NCBI GenBank assembly: GCA_002394365.1
Contig: DGTQ01000005.1
Span: 62,001 to 126,000, forward strand
DNA: 64,000 bases
Source of the DNA: Prevotellaceae bacterium UBA4332
GTDB taxonomy: Bacteria > Bacteroidota > Bacteroidia > Bacteroidales > Bacteroidaceae
Direction: 5' to 3'
The notes beneath the pieces are model-generated. The model did not search any database. It worked only from the letters and a program-made list of their open reading frames with translations, and had not been told where the DNA came from. Shown piece by piece: positions 41,041-50,473 of the stretch. Position numbers and translations under genes: made by a program. The first letter of the stretch is position 1; every line of letters begins with the position of its first letter.

Positions 41041-42219
41041 TTATTCTGTATATATGTTCTCTTGAAAAAAATCACTCATTAAAAATTTTAACCTTTCATA
41101 ATAGTTTTCAAAACTATAATTATTACGAACAACTTTACGAGCCTCTTCTGCGTATTTTAGTATAATATCTCTGTCCTCAGATATCCTGTTCAGTTGTTCT
41201 ACTAATTGATTCGTGTCTTGTAAATTAAAAACAAAACCACAATTAGATTCTTCCAAATAGCAAGCCAATCCACAATTGTTACTACTCATTACACACAAGC
41301 CCTTTGCCATTGCCTCAAGTATGACCATTCCTGCTGTTTCTAATTTACTTGGAAGAACTAAAACATCTGCACTCTCATATATTGCATCCATTTCTCTAAA
41401 TGGAACGTTGGCATTTACACTAACTATATCTGACAGACCTTTATCTGCTATATATTTTTTTAAGTTATTATAATAAGTTCTTTCAGCATCTTGTGACAAC
41501 TGTCCAATAATTGTTAACCTAAACCTCTTTTTATGTTTAACTTCAGATAGAGCATCTATTAAAAAATAATGATTCTTATAAGGTCTGTACTTACCTACAT
41601 CAAGAAGATTAATCACATTATTCTTGAAAAAGTTTTTTGGGGGTGTTTGAGAAATCTCTCCCACTAATGGTATAAAGTAATGAGGATGGAACCATTCTTG
41701 AGGGATGATATCCTTTTCTCTATAATCGCCCCTATATAAGACCGGTGTATAACCTACTTCTGGAAAAATGATTTTTGCTATACTCCCCAAATGTTTTGTC
41801 CTTTTCACCGAAGTAAATAATTCTGTCTGAGTATAGTTTATAATGTATTTAATTCCAATTAACTTACATGCGAGACAAATTATAGCATTACATATACTTC
41901 TACTACGCAGAATTACCAACTGTGGTTTAAATTCATGAATTTGTTTAAATGTATCAAAGAAACTTGGCAAAAAAAATACAGATTTCTTTCCCTCTGCTAT
42001 AGAGGGATCGTAAATTTTGTCAGCTATCCAGTTATATACAATTGTAAGTAATGATGGAGAAAGCTGATGGTACTCTACATAATCGTGTACCTCACTGATG
42101 CCCTGATATTGAGCTAGGAACTTTACTTTCACACCTTTTTCGTACCATCCTTTCATTATTGGCACTTGATTGGTGTGATATCTATGAGATGCATATAGTA
42201 TTCTTTCAATTTTCATCAT
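41041..42219 (-). CDS. GT4 glycosyltransferase
   Basis: The protein has 392 residues. The donor half has 'VINLLDVGKYRPYKNHYFLIDALSEVKH', 'DAIYESADVLVLPSKLETAGMVILEAMAKGLCVMSS' (E-x7-E type motif) and 'NQLVEQLNRISED'. The N-terminal half is AT-rich and divergent, with 'ERILYASHRYHTNQVPIMKGWYE'. It belongs to the capsule operon, 6 bases after the polymerase gene. Confidence 0.83.
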   Translation of the reverse strand: MMKIERILYASHRYHTNQVPIMKGWYEKGVKVKFLAQYQGISEVHDYVEYHQLSPSLLTIVYNWIADKIYDPSIAEGKKSVFFLPSFFDTFKQIHEFKPQLVILRSRSICNAIICLACKLIGIKYIINYTQTELFTSVKRTKHLGSIAKIIFPEVGYTPVLYRGDYREKDIIPQEWFHPHYFIPLVGEISQTPPKNFFKNNVINLLDVGKYRPYKNHYFLIDALSEVKHKKRFRLTIIGQLSQDAERTYYNNLKKYIADKGLSDIVSVNANVPFREMDAIYESADVLVLPSKLETAGMVILEAMAKGLCVMSSNNCGLACYLEESNCGFVFNLQDTNQLVEQLNRISEDRDIILKYAEEARKVVRNNYSFENYYERLKFLMSDFFQENIYTE

Positions 42220-42225
42220 ATTATA

Positions 42226-43473
42226 TCAACTATTATTTGCTTCTATTCTCAAACTTGCATGCATTAGACTATAAGACAGCCAAAAAAAGGTATTACCGTT
42301 AATAATATTAGAAGAATGTGTAAATGAATATAAAATATTAAACAAAGCAGCCAACGCGAAACAAAGTGCAAAAAAAAATCTTTTATTTTTAGATTCAATT
42401 ATTACATTCTTTATTTCAATTATAACCACAAAAAACAATATGATATATATCACTAAAGACAAGATTCCTCCTCTTCGTAATGCATCCAAAAAACAATTAT
42501 GTCCCATGGTCTGCATCATTTCTTCTGCATATTGATTACCACTCATATTACCCGTCAAGAAATAATGCATATTAGTGAAATACATTTCTGTCATTTCCCA
42601 AGTCTGGGATCTTCCATTTGGATCAGTTGATAAAAGACGTCCATAACTAGATATTTCAAACAAAGAAGAGTCTATAAATAGTAATACAAATAGTAACGCA
42701 AAGACAAATAAAAAGGTTTTGTAAACAGAACTGACCCGACAATGTATAACATACATAATATAAAGAGCAACTAATAAAAAACACATTCTTTGCTGAGTAC
42801 AGAATGCACTTGCTAACCCAAACATTAGAATGATCAGACCGACAATTTTATATATATTCTTCTTTTCCCATATTAAAATAGTCACAATGGGAATAAAACT
42901 TGCGATAAAGTTACCATTCGTAACTGCAAATCCATTTAAACCACTGCATATACTCTGAGATAATAAATCGTCTGCATTTTCATAATAAGACAACTGCTGT
43001 AAATCATCCTCTGACATAGGGCATATAAACGAACTTATTGCCCACGCTATAGAATTGTTAAAGAATTGATATATGGTAACAAACGAATTAAAAACGAAAA
43101 AAAACACGAACCATAATGTTATAATAGTAAGTGATTTCGTGTTGTTAACCAATTTCGGAATAGCATATATAATACAAAATGATATAACATTATATGCTAA
43201 AAAATTATTTGTAAAAACAACATCTACCCCATTGAGCGAGTTTATAATAATATAATATGCATTCCATAAGAAATATAACTTTATTACATTTGTGATTTTT
43301 GTACTTCTCAATATAAAAAAAGCTATTGGCACAATTATTATACCTGCAAAGTTCCTGAAACTAACAGGTCCCAGAATATGCCATTTCCTTAAAAATAAGA
43401 GTGAAAAGATCCACACCCCCCATATTATTATTAATATCAAATTTTTCCCTATTCCAACTCGCCTAGCAAACAT
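42226..43473 (-). CDS. O-antigen/capsule polymerase (Wzy-like)
   Basis: This 415-residue protein has about 10-12 hydrophobic helices and one long periplasmic loop (about 275-330) carrying 'YGRLLSTDPNGRSQTWEMTEMYFTN' and 'GHNCFLDALRRGGILS'. The R-x-x-x-W and H-N-x-x-L-x-x-L-x-x-G-G patterns are typical of O-antigen polymerases/ligases. It would link repeat units in the periplasm after Wzx flipping. It is strongly AT-rich, like its neighbours. The gene symbol is left open because Wzy proteins are named by topology, not sequence. Confidence 0.8.
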   Translation of the reverse strand: MFARRVGIGKNLILIIIWGVWIFSLLFLRKWHILGPVSFRNFAGIIIVPIAFFILRSTKITNVIKLYFLWNAYYIIINSLNGVDVVFTNNFLAYNVISFCIIYAIPKLVNNTKSLTIITLWFVFFFVFNSFVTIYQFFNNSIAWAISSFICPMSEDDLQQLSYYENADDLLSQSICSGLNGFAVTNGNFIASFIPIVTILIWEKKNIYKIVGLIILMFGLASAFCTQQRMCFLLVALYIMYVIHCRVSSVYKTFLFVFALLFVLLFIDSSLFEISSYGRLLSTDPNGRSQTWEMTEMYFTNMHYFLTGNMSGNQYAEEMMQTMGHNCFLDALRRGGILSLVIYIILFFVVIIEIKNVIIESKNKRFFFALCFALAALFNILYSFTHSSNIINGNTFFWLSYSLMHASLRIEANNS

Positions 43474-43601
43474 AATTATTCTATATTTTTATTGACATCA
43501 AATGATTCTTATAATAATATAACCTATGAATAATTTAAATCACATATGGTGTATCTTTATATTGTTTTGTGTGATAATAATATAAATGTCAAACATTACC
43601 A

Positions 43602-44534
43602 CTATAATTTAATACTATAGTAATCCATAACTTGTTTTAATTGTACATCATTCATTGATTTATGTACATTAATTTTAGTTAACGAGTTTGTTTGACTATA
43701 TGGTATTGCTAAGAATTTTCTTGCTAATGGTTTATTCATATAAACATATTTAGAAGCCGTTCCCTGTTTATACGACATTATTTTAAACCATATATCATCA
43801 GCGTGAGGACATAATTGCATAAATAGTTCTTCTTTCATCACATCTGGATGCAAGCTATGAGGAGGGTATAACACGCCACCTGTACCTGTCGGCATCGTCA
43901 ACATTGGATTATCCTTTAACAAATTATATGTTGGACTATTTTCTATGATTGCCTTACCACCTAACAATTCCCAATCCTTATAAGGCAACATTTTTCCATT
44001 CACATCCTTACCTATAACACGTCCACGAGTAAAATGAATATATTGTGTTTGCTTGTGATACATTAACATTAAGCGTTCAACTAAATCATGTGGATATATC
44101 TTATCATCATCAATAGTAATAATAACACTATCAGGATATAATTTCAGTGTTGGGATTAATTTTTTATATGATTTTATATTCTTACAATAACCTATAATTA
44201 AGCCACGAGCCTGCTGTTTTTTTAATATAAGAGGAATGTTATCATCATTAAATTCCTGCTCGTCCAGCCAAAGAATTATTTTATTTGGCTTATATGTCTG
44301 TTGGAATATACTTTCTATAACCAGATAGACATCATCTATTCGCGCACCATACGTTGTCAAAGAGACAATTACGTCTTCATTTGACTTTGATGCCTCCAAC
44401 TTAACAGCACTACTATTGTCCATTGCAATTTGATGCAATGCTTCCATTCGAGAATAGGTCTGCACAGTATTCTCTACAAAATCATTCGAAGGAACACCTA
44501 GTTTGCGTAAAACTTCGTTAATAAATTTGCCCAT
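43602..44534 (-). CDS. Glycosyltransferase, GT-A fold
   Basis: The protein has 310 residues with 'VIVSLTTYGARIDDVYLVIESIFQQTYKPNKIILWL', the GT2-like first strand, and 'SVIITIDDDKIYPHDLVERLM', a DDD/DxD metal site. 'GTGGVLYPPHSLH' and 'HADDIWFKIMSYK' follow. It resembles sugar transferases of capsule loci that are often left as hypothetical. It sits between the polymerase and GT2 genes with AT-rich spacers on both sides (128 and 199 bases). Confidence 0.78.
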   Translation of the reverse strand: MGKFINEVLRKLGVPSNDFVENTVQTYSRMEALHQIAMDNSSAVKLEASKSNEDVIVSLTTYGARIDDVYLVIESIFQQTYKPNKIILWLDEQEFNDDNIPLILKKQQARGLIIGYCKNIKSYKKLIPTLKLYPDSVIITIDDDKIYPHDLVERLMLMYHKQTQYIHFTRGRVIGKDVNGKMLPYKDWELLGGKAIIENSPTYNLLKDNPMLTMPTGTGGVLYPPHSLHPDVMKEELFMQLCPHADDIWFKIMSYKQGTASKYVYMNKPLARKFLAIPYSQTNSLTKINVHKSMNDVQLKQVMDYYSIKL

Positions 44535-44733
44535 AACTTTTATCTATTTATCATAGTAATTTATATACATTTTTTAATTTGAGATGTTGTCATATTTATT
44601 CACGACTATCATCATTCGCTGCTATATGAAAAAACCTAGTAAGATTATGCCCAACTTCGTGATAAAACATATCTCATAAATATTTTCAAATTAACACTAC
44701 ACTAATAGCCTAAAAAGTTTTTATAATTCCTTT

Positions 44734-45684
44734 CTATAAATAATTATTTCGAATTATTCTTCTTATTTTGGATAGACATCTATATAAAAATAAAGAATAT
44801 GAACACAGATATGAAAGCTTATCTGAACTCTTAGATAATTGATAAAGCATTCGAACTTTTTGTTGCGCATCCTGGTATTCATCCCGTGAAAGGTGAACCT
44901 CACACAAATCTACGAGAAACAATCTATATTGAAAGTACGCTGCTCTACGTATTGCTGAATCTTCTATTTTTGATTTACCCAACATTTCACTTATTAATAT
45001 AGATGCATTATAATGATTTAGAGCCTTCTTATAATTCATTCCATTTCTACATACAGAATCCGGATTTATACGATAAAAATAAGAATGTTCGCTTAACGTC
45101 TGTATCAGAGATATCTTACTAAAATATTGCATCAAAAAAATCGCATCTTCAGACATTTTTAAGCTACAATCAAATCTTAAATTATGTTTCTTTATCGTTG
45201 CTAACCTCAAAAAGTATCCCCATGAAACATAATGTTTCATTTTACGAATATAATCACTAATCAATATCCGAGAGTTTTCGAATTGATTAAAAGGTGATTT
45301 TTCCCCTTTATCAGTCAATCTTTCAGAACTTACTACAATTGCTCCTAATTCATCATCAAAAAAATATTCACATACAGATTTGATAAAATCACATGTAACC
45401 ATATCATCCGCATCTACAAATGTAATCCATTTGCCTTTCGACATTTCTATTCCTATATTGCGAGCAGAACTTACACCTCCATTCTCTTTATGAATCACTC
45501 TAAATCGATTATCCCTTTGAGCATATTCATCACATATCTTGCCGCTATTGTCTTTGCTGCCATCATCAACAAGGATAGCCTCCCAGTTAGTATAGGTTTG
45601 GGAGAGTATGGAGTCAAGGCATGGACGAAGGTATTTCTCCACGTTATATACGGGAACTATGATTGAAATTAATGGGTTATTCAT
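44734..45684 (-). CDS. GT2 glycosyltransferase
   Basis: The protein has 316 residues opening 'PLISIIVPVYNVEKYLRPCLDSILSQTYTNWEAILVDDGSKDNSGKICDEYA', the standard GT2 nucleotide site. 'HKENGGVSSARNIGIEMSKGKWITFVDADDMV' holds the DxD motif. The C-terminal 100 residues are basic and helical. It transfers a sugar to the lipid-linked repeat unit at the inner membrane. It is 4 bases after the pyruvyltransferase gene. Confidence 0.9.
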   Translation of the reverse strand: MNNPLISIIVPVYNVEKYLRPCLDSILSQTYTNWEAILVDDGSKDNSGKICDEYAQRDNRFRVIHKENGGVSSARNIGIEMSKGKWITFVDADDMVTCDFIKSVCEYFFDDELGAIVVSSERLTDKGEKSPFNQFENSRILISDYIRKMKHYVSWGYFLRLATIKKHNLRFDCSLKMSEDAIFLMQYFSKISLIQTLSEHSYFYRINPDSVCRNGMNYKKALNHYNASILISEMLGKSKIEDSAIRRAAYFQYRLFLVDLCEVHLSRDEYQDAQQKVRMLYQLSKSSDKLSYLCSYSLFLYRCLSKIRRIIRNNYL

Positions 45685-45688
45685 ATTC

Positions 45689-46768
45689 TTAAATTACTGA
45701 GTTCCAAATATTTAAAGTATCCTCACGAAGAGTGTTCAAGTCCCTTTTTACTATTTCATAATCTATAGGAGGTAAGCTACTATATTCATCAACAGATTGG
45801 ACCATTCTTTCACTTATATGCAGACTCGCTAATAAAGAATCAACCCTAACATTATCTCTAAATATAGGACATACAAACTGTTTCTGATAGATAATAGAGA
45901 ATACTGTCCCATGAAAAGAGGTGGTTATGACCATATCTGCGTGCCTAATATATGAGAGGAAATCGTCTGGTCCAGCATATTCCTTGTTTTCGCTTGTAAA
46001 GTACCATTTTGAATAAGATCGGATAATAACAAGTGGCTTATTTTGCTTTGAAGCTATACTACGAGCAAAAGCTATAGTTTTCTCTTCATCCTGTACAGCA
46101 TAAACTGCTATATAACCTTTTTCCTTCACACCATGACAAACTTCTTCCCACTTTGTAGATGGCAATACCAACGTAGGGTCAAGTGTCTGATATACTTTTT
46201 TTGAAGTCAAGCCGGAAATAAACGATAACAAATCGCTTTCCCTTACACTTATTAAATCAAAGTTCTCTAAATTTTTCTTTATGAAAAGAATGTCATCTTC
46301 ATTAAGATCCGTATAGTTCATACATACCGACCATGCGACCTTACGTGTGTCAGGAGATGTCTTAAAATCACCCCAGTACATCTTATCCCAACCACCTGTA
46401 ATCTTTTTATTCCATAGTTGATCACTACCTATCAAAATTGTATCATAGTTGCTTAAATAATTTTCATCTCCTTGAATATATTTATTTTTTGACAACTTCA
46501 TGTACTTATCAAAGAATCCAATATAAACTTTCCTTCGTTTTCTATAGAAAAACTTTTCTATTAGATATATTGGAAACCTATATATATTTCTAAGAAAACT
46601 GCAAAGATGAAACATTCGTCCTGCATTTACTCTGTCAATACGGGCATTATGATAATCTATAATCTCAACTTCATGCCCCAGGCTCTTTACTATTTCTTGA
46701 GTAGCATAAGCCTGAAGAACTGCACCATAGTTATAAGCATTATGAAATGTCAAAATACCAACTTTCAT
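45689..46768 (-). CDS. Polysaccharide pyruvyl transferase family protein
   Basis: The protein has 359 residues: 'VGILTFHNAYNYGAVLQAYATQEIVKSLGHEVEIIDYHN' at the start, 'DTILIGSDQLWNKKITGGWDKMYWGDF', 'ARSIASKQNKPLVIIRSYS' and 'FLSYIRHADMVITTSFHGTVFSIIYQKQFVCP'. This is the PF04230 pattern (GSDQ and TSFHG). It adds ketal pyruvate to sugars, or in this subgroup acts with the iron-sulfur protein next door. Its ATG overlaps the stop of that gene by 4 bases. Confidence 0.9.
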   Translation of the reverse strand: MKVGILTFHNAYNYGAVLQAYATQEIVKSLGHEVEIIDYHNARIDRVNAGRMFHLCSFLRNIYRFPIYLIEKFFYRKRRKVYIGFFDKYMKLSKNKYIQGDENYLSNYDTILIGSDQLWNKKITGGWDKMYWGDFKTSPDTRKVAWSVCMNYTDLNEDDILFIKKNLENFDLISVRESDLLSFISGLTSKKVYQTLDPTLVLPSTKWEEVCHGVKEKGYIAVYAVQDEEKTIAFARSIASKQNKPLVIIRSYSKWYFTSENKEYAGPDDFLSYIRHADMVITTSFHGTVFSIIYQKQFVCPIFRDNVRVDSLLASLHISERMVQSVDEYSSLPPIDYEIVKRDLNTLREDTLNIWNSVI

Positions 46769-47919
46769 TTCTTTTTTAGGAATAATTTAATCAACTTAGT
46801 TAAAAAACTACATTTTCTATTTCTATTCTCCCCCACCACGGACTTATATGCTTTTTCAAATCCGTACTTTGTATATTCATCATTGAAAAATTCATATAAA
46901 TCTGGTTGTGATATTGGTTTCTGAATATACGGATTATAAAAAATTACATCATTAATATCGTAGTCTATTTGGAACAAATTTCGTTTTATATTTTCCAGTA
47001 TTTCTTCACCCTTCTTTGAATGAGTTATAAAAGTTGTGCACCCTTTATTATCATCAAAATCAGGATGTATCTTATCTATGCCCCAACAATCAGCTATAGT
47101 AATATCACTTACCCTATGACAATGACGGAAGGGACATTCAAAACATGAAGGGCGATAACTGAAATGTTTCAAATAGGTAAAGAAGAAAGGGTCTTGCAAG
47201 CCTAGTGTCAGATATTCTTTGCTATCATCATAGTTGATGAGCATTCTCCACTTATGCCAACCATTTCGTTTATCCTTAAAGAATATACGATTGATAGTAT
47301 GCCCTGACCAATATATCTTCAAGTAATCCTTCCACATCGCCTGTGATGATATGCCCATGCATATAAAGTCGCAAGTAAACAGATTATCATAGTCTTTGCC
47401 GAGGAACGACTTCAAGCCTGCAACTTGACATGGAGTTCCCACGAAAAGAACCGGGCGTTGCTTTAACTCTCGCTTTATTTGTATAAAAGTATCCCCTAAA
47501 TTACTTTGAGCATATTTGCTTCCACGATAGGCATCTATATCACCCATGTTGTCAAAAGAATCATGGATGATACTAAAATTTTCATTAAAGCGAGCAGCAA
47601 ATACTACACCTCCATTACTGATCACATATTTTGCCAACAAGGTAAACACACCACCTGAAGTGCTTCTCTGTCTTACTTCATCATCTTTGTTGTAAACTGC
47701 ATGTACTGTAATGGGAGAGAGAGTATCATTGGAAAATTTGTCCTTATGCAAGAATGGACAAACTTTATCACAGAGTCCACAATTAATACATGCACTGGTG
47801 TCAACATGTGGATAAACGTGTCCATGCTCATCCCTCTGCATAGAAATGGCATTATGGGCGCAAGCTTGTTGACAAGCTGTGCAACCAGAGCACTGAGTCT
47901 TATCTGTTATGTTAACCAT
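46765..47919 (-). CDS. Iron-sulfur FrhB/FdhB-type oxidoreductase of polysaccharide locus
   Basis: The start is at ATG 47919 (MVNITDKTQCSGC), overlapping the upstream stop by 8 bases; the ORF reaches 47946. The protein has 384 residues. Two 4Fe-4S motifs lie at the N-terminus: CSGCTACQQAC and CINCGLCDKVCPF. An F420-hydrogenase beta-like domain follows ('GVFTLLAKYVISNGGVVFAARFNE', 'VLFVGTPCQVAGLKSFLGKDYDNLFTCDFICMG'). Such genes regularly pair with pyruvyltransferase-like genes in Bacteroidales capsule loci. The substrate is unknown. Confidence 0.88.
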   Translation of the reverse strand: MVNITDKTQCSGCTACQQACAHNAISMQRDEHGHVYPHVDTSACINCGLCDKVCPFLHKDKFSNDTLSPITVHAVYNKDDEVRQRSTSGGVFTLLAKYVISNGGVVFAARFNENFSIIHDSFDNMGDIDAYRGSKYAQSNLGDTFIQIKRELKQRPVLFVGTPCQVAGLKSFLGKDYDNLFTCDFICMGISSQAMWKDYLKIYWSGHTINRIFFKDKRNGWHKWRMLINYDDSKEYLTLGLQDPFFFTYLKHFSYRPSCFECPFRHCHRVSDITIADCWGIDKIHPDFDDNKGCTTFITHSKKGEEILENIKRNLFQIDYDINDVIFYNPYIQKPISQPDLYEFFNDEYTKYGFEKAYKSVVGENRNRKCSFLTKLIKLFLKKK

Positions 47920-49462
47920 TTTTATGTTCCCTGTTATATCGTTCAAAAAGATACTGATAAGTCGTTTCAGGAACTAACTTCTTTATCTCATCAAACTCAC
48001 CGTTCTCAAAATGTTTGCGAACTCTTGATGCACTAATTACACCAATGTTAGCTTCATCCTTCTTTCTTGGAATAGAACGAAACTCCATTCCGTACTGAGG
48101 CAATATTTCTTTCATTCCCTCGTTGTACTGATTTGTAACAGGATCAAGAGGTTCTTCGCCTGCAAACCTAATTTTAATATCTAATGTTGGTGCTATATAC
48201 TGAACAAATACATTGATGTCGTTTGAACAATCTATCTTTACATCTTTTAAATCATCCTTATAGAAATAGCCTGGGAATGTCACAGCAGAAATAATGAAAT
48301 TTCCACTTGGAAGAACTGTGACATTTTTTATATCCTCCGTTCCTTTCTTAACCAATTCAAATCTGTCTTCAAAAGAAAAATAAGAACTATTCTCCTCTAC
48401 AACAAATATGTATAAATTATCAACTTGGGATGCTGCGTACTCTATTAAGTAACGATGACCTAAGGTAAATGGATTACAGTTCATAACTATACTACCATTT
48501 ATCCTTTTGCCATCTTCCTTTCGATATTTTCGAATACTATCCAAATATTTAATCAATTCTACATTATCTCCATAGATGCGTTCACCTTTTGTTAACTTGT
48601 CGGTTACTACAGGCTTGTCCTTATGTTTTTTACCTTTGCTCGTTAACCACTTGCTGTTATTCAAAGCCTTGTATATCAAGGCTGCAATAACCTTGTTACC
48701 TCTATGATTTGTATGAAGTGTATGATCATTAAACCATTCTCCGTAATCATGAGGTCTATTGAAAGCTGACGATGTCTCTATATACTGGATTCCATGATTG
48801 CGAAAGAAACTTGGTGATATTTTTGCCATTGCTTTTCCATGTGAACCAATAACCACTATATCACCAGCATCATATTCCTGCTCTTTCATACACTGTAAAT
48901 CGTCAAAAATTGTACTACCTCTTCCGATTGCACTATTAATGACCTTGTATGAATTAAGAAAATCAACATTTATAAGACTCTGTAGGTATGATGCTATTGT
49001 CTGCTGGTCTTCTACTCCTGTTCCTCGCCATGTACAAGCTCCATGTGTATAAATTCTATTATGATACACTTTTGGTTGTCCTACAGTTATTCTTCTACCG
49101 TTAATTATATGCTGATTTTCACTTTGGAAATCAAGAAGTATTCTGCGTTTTTCTCCTTGCACCACGACCCCGCCGTCAAAGACTGAATCTATATACTCTT
49201 TAGTGACATCTTCACCATATATTTTTTTCAACTTTGGCAGTTCCTCCTTATATTGGTTGAAATCAAATGTCCAAGAAGATATTCTTTCCTTCTCAAACTC
49301 TGTCAATCCTTTTATTTTACTAGCGTTTGGTAATTCTACATACAGAATATGAACTCCTTGCTTTGCCAAGAACTTAGCCATGTCAGCAATACATTTTTTT
49401 TGTTTCCTGACAAGCATCTTAAATTTATACTTTAAATATATTTTTCTTAAAATCGTCCTCAT
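47912..49462 (-). CDS. Two-domain protein: SGNH-like hydrolase domain plus citrate-lyase-ligase-like nucleotidyltransferase
   Basis: The protein has 516 residues. Residues 125-265 look like an SGNH/GDSL-type fold ('RIYTHGACTWRGTGVEDQQTIASYLQ', 'NSAIGRGSTIFDD', 'DIVVIGSHGKAMAKI', 'DHTLHTNHRGNKVIA' with the D-x-x-H like end). Residues 323-512 match the C-terminal domain of CitC: 'GSIVMNCNPFTLGHRYLIEYA' with the T-x-G-H nucleotide motif (333-336) and 'ISASRVRKHFENGEFDEIKKLVPETTYQYL'. No citrate lyase genes are present. In a capsule operon it may activate and transfer a small acid; this is inference. Confidence 0.75.
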   Translation of the reverse strand: MRTILRKIYLKYKFKMLVRKQKKCIADMAKFLAKQGVHILYVELPNASKIKGLTEFEKERISSWTFDFNQYKEELPKLKKIYGEDVTKEYIDSVFDGGVVVQGEKRRILLDFQSENQHIINGRRITVGQPKVYHNRIYTHGACTWRGTGVEDQQTIASYLQSLINVDFLNSYKVINSAIGRGSTIFDDLQCMKEQEYDAGDIVVIGSHGKAMAKISPSFFRNHGIQYIETSSAFNRPHDYGEWFNDHTLHTNHRGNKVIAALIYKALNNSKWLTSKGKKHKDKPVVTDKLTKGERIYGDNVELIKYLDSIRKYRKEDGKRINGSIVMNCNPFTLGHRYLIEYAASQVDNLYIFVVEENSSYFSFEDRFELVKKGTEDIKNVTVLPSGNFIISAVTFPGYFYKDDLKDVKIDCSNDINVFVQYIAPTLDIKIRFAGEEPLDPVTNQYNEGMKEILPQYGMEFRSIPRKKDEANIGVISASRVRKHFENGEFDEIKKLVPETTYQYLFERYNREHKNG

Positions 49463-49465
49463 ATA

Positions 49466-50473
49466 CTATAAGTTATTACGAAGTTGCTCTATTAATTCTG
49501 GACTTAAATAATGTGATGCAATATCTATATTCTGCTTTAATTGGTCTAAACTTGTACAGCCTACTATAACTGAAGGATGCTCTGGTTGTGAAAAAGCATA
49601 TCTATACGAAACTTCTGTCAGTTTCTCGTTTCCTATCAATTCTTTAATCTTATCTATTTTTTTTATATACCTCAAGTATGTACTACGGTTTTTTCCACCT
49701 TCATTCCAAACTAATCTACTTGGTTCCTTAAAAATTGTGGAAGAATTGTATTTCCCTGACAGAAGTCCACGCGCCAGTGTTCCTCTGGTAAATATAGCTA
49801 TTTTTTTTTCTTGACAAAACTTGAATATACCATCTTCTGCTTTAGTATTCAACAATGAATAATCACACTCAACTGCTGCGCAAACTCCGTTTGACCTCTC
49901 ATAGAACTCTTTTAAGATATCCAACCTGTCCGTACTTATGCCATAGTTTTTTATAAATCCTTCTTTCTTTAAAATTTCAAAACCTGACACAAATTCTTTA
50001 ATATCCTTAGCTTTACCATCGTGACACAATAATAGATCAATGTAGCTCGTTTGCAATCTCCCGCAACAAGCATGTCCACATAATCTGATTAATTCGGGTG
50101 TCCTTTTTTCAAGATCAACACTTTTATAATGGTTAAGTCTGTTAAAAATTTTTCTTAAGATTTTATCATAAATAGAGGGATTTGCGTAGAAATGGTCTTC
50201 TGTTCTTCTTCCATACCAACCAACTTTACTTATTATGAATACTTTATCTCGATATCCATCTTGTAATGCTTTTCCTAACAAAATTTCACACTCCCCATCG
50301 GGAATCCCATACGACTCTGCCACATCAACATAATTGATGCCATTGTCTATCGCATATCGTATAATTTGAATTGCATCTTCCTCTGTTACTTTGTTCCATT
50401 GACCTCCAAAATTCCAGCATCCCAAACCTATTGCTGAAAATCTGCCTAACTTACCATTTTCATTATAAAGCAT
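49466..50473 (-). CDS. Aldo/keto reductase
   Basis: The protein has 335 residues: 'SAIGLGCWNFGGQWNKVTEEDAIQIIRYAIDNGINYVDVAESYG' with Asp and Tyr of the AKR catalytic tetrad, 'KVFIISKVGW' with the Lys, and 'IDLLLCHDG' with the His-equivalent region. 'VECDYSLLNTKAEDGIFKFCQEKKIAIFTRGTLARGLLSGKY' and a C-terminal 'HPSVIVGCTSLDQLKQNI' NADPH loop follow. In this locus it likely reduces a sugar nucleotide intermediate. It overlaps wzx by 11 bases. Confidence 0.88.
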   Translation of the reverse strand: MLYNENGKLGRFSAIGLGCWNFGGQWNKVTEEDAIQIIRYAIDNGINYVDVAESYGIPDGECEILLGKALQDGYRDKVFIISKVGWYGRRTEDHFYANPSIYDKILRKIFNRLNHYKSVDLEKRTPELIRLCGHACCGRLQTSYIDLLLCHDGKAKDIKEFVSGFEILKKEGFIKNYGISTDRLDILKEFYERSNGVCAAVECDYSLLNTKAEDGIFKFCQEKKIAIFTRGTLARGLLSGKYNSSTIFKEPSRLVWNEGGKNRSTYLRYIKKIDKIKELIGNEKLTEVSYRYAFSQPEHPSVIVGCTSLDQLKQNIDIASHYLSPELIEQLRNNL

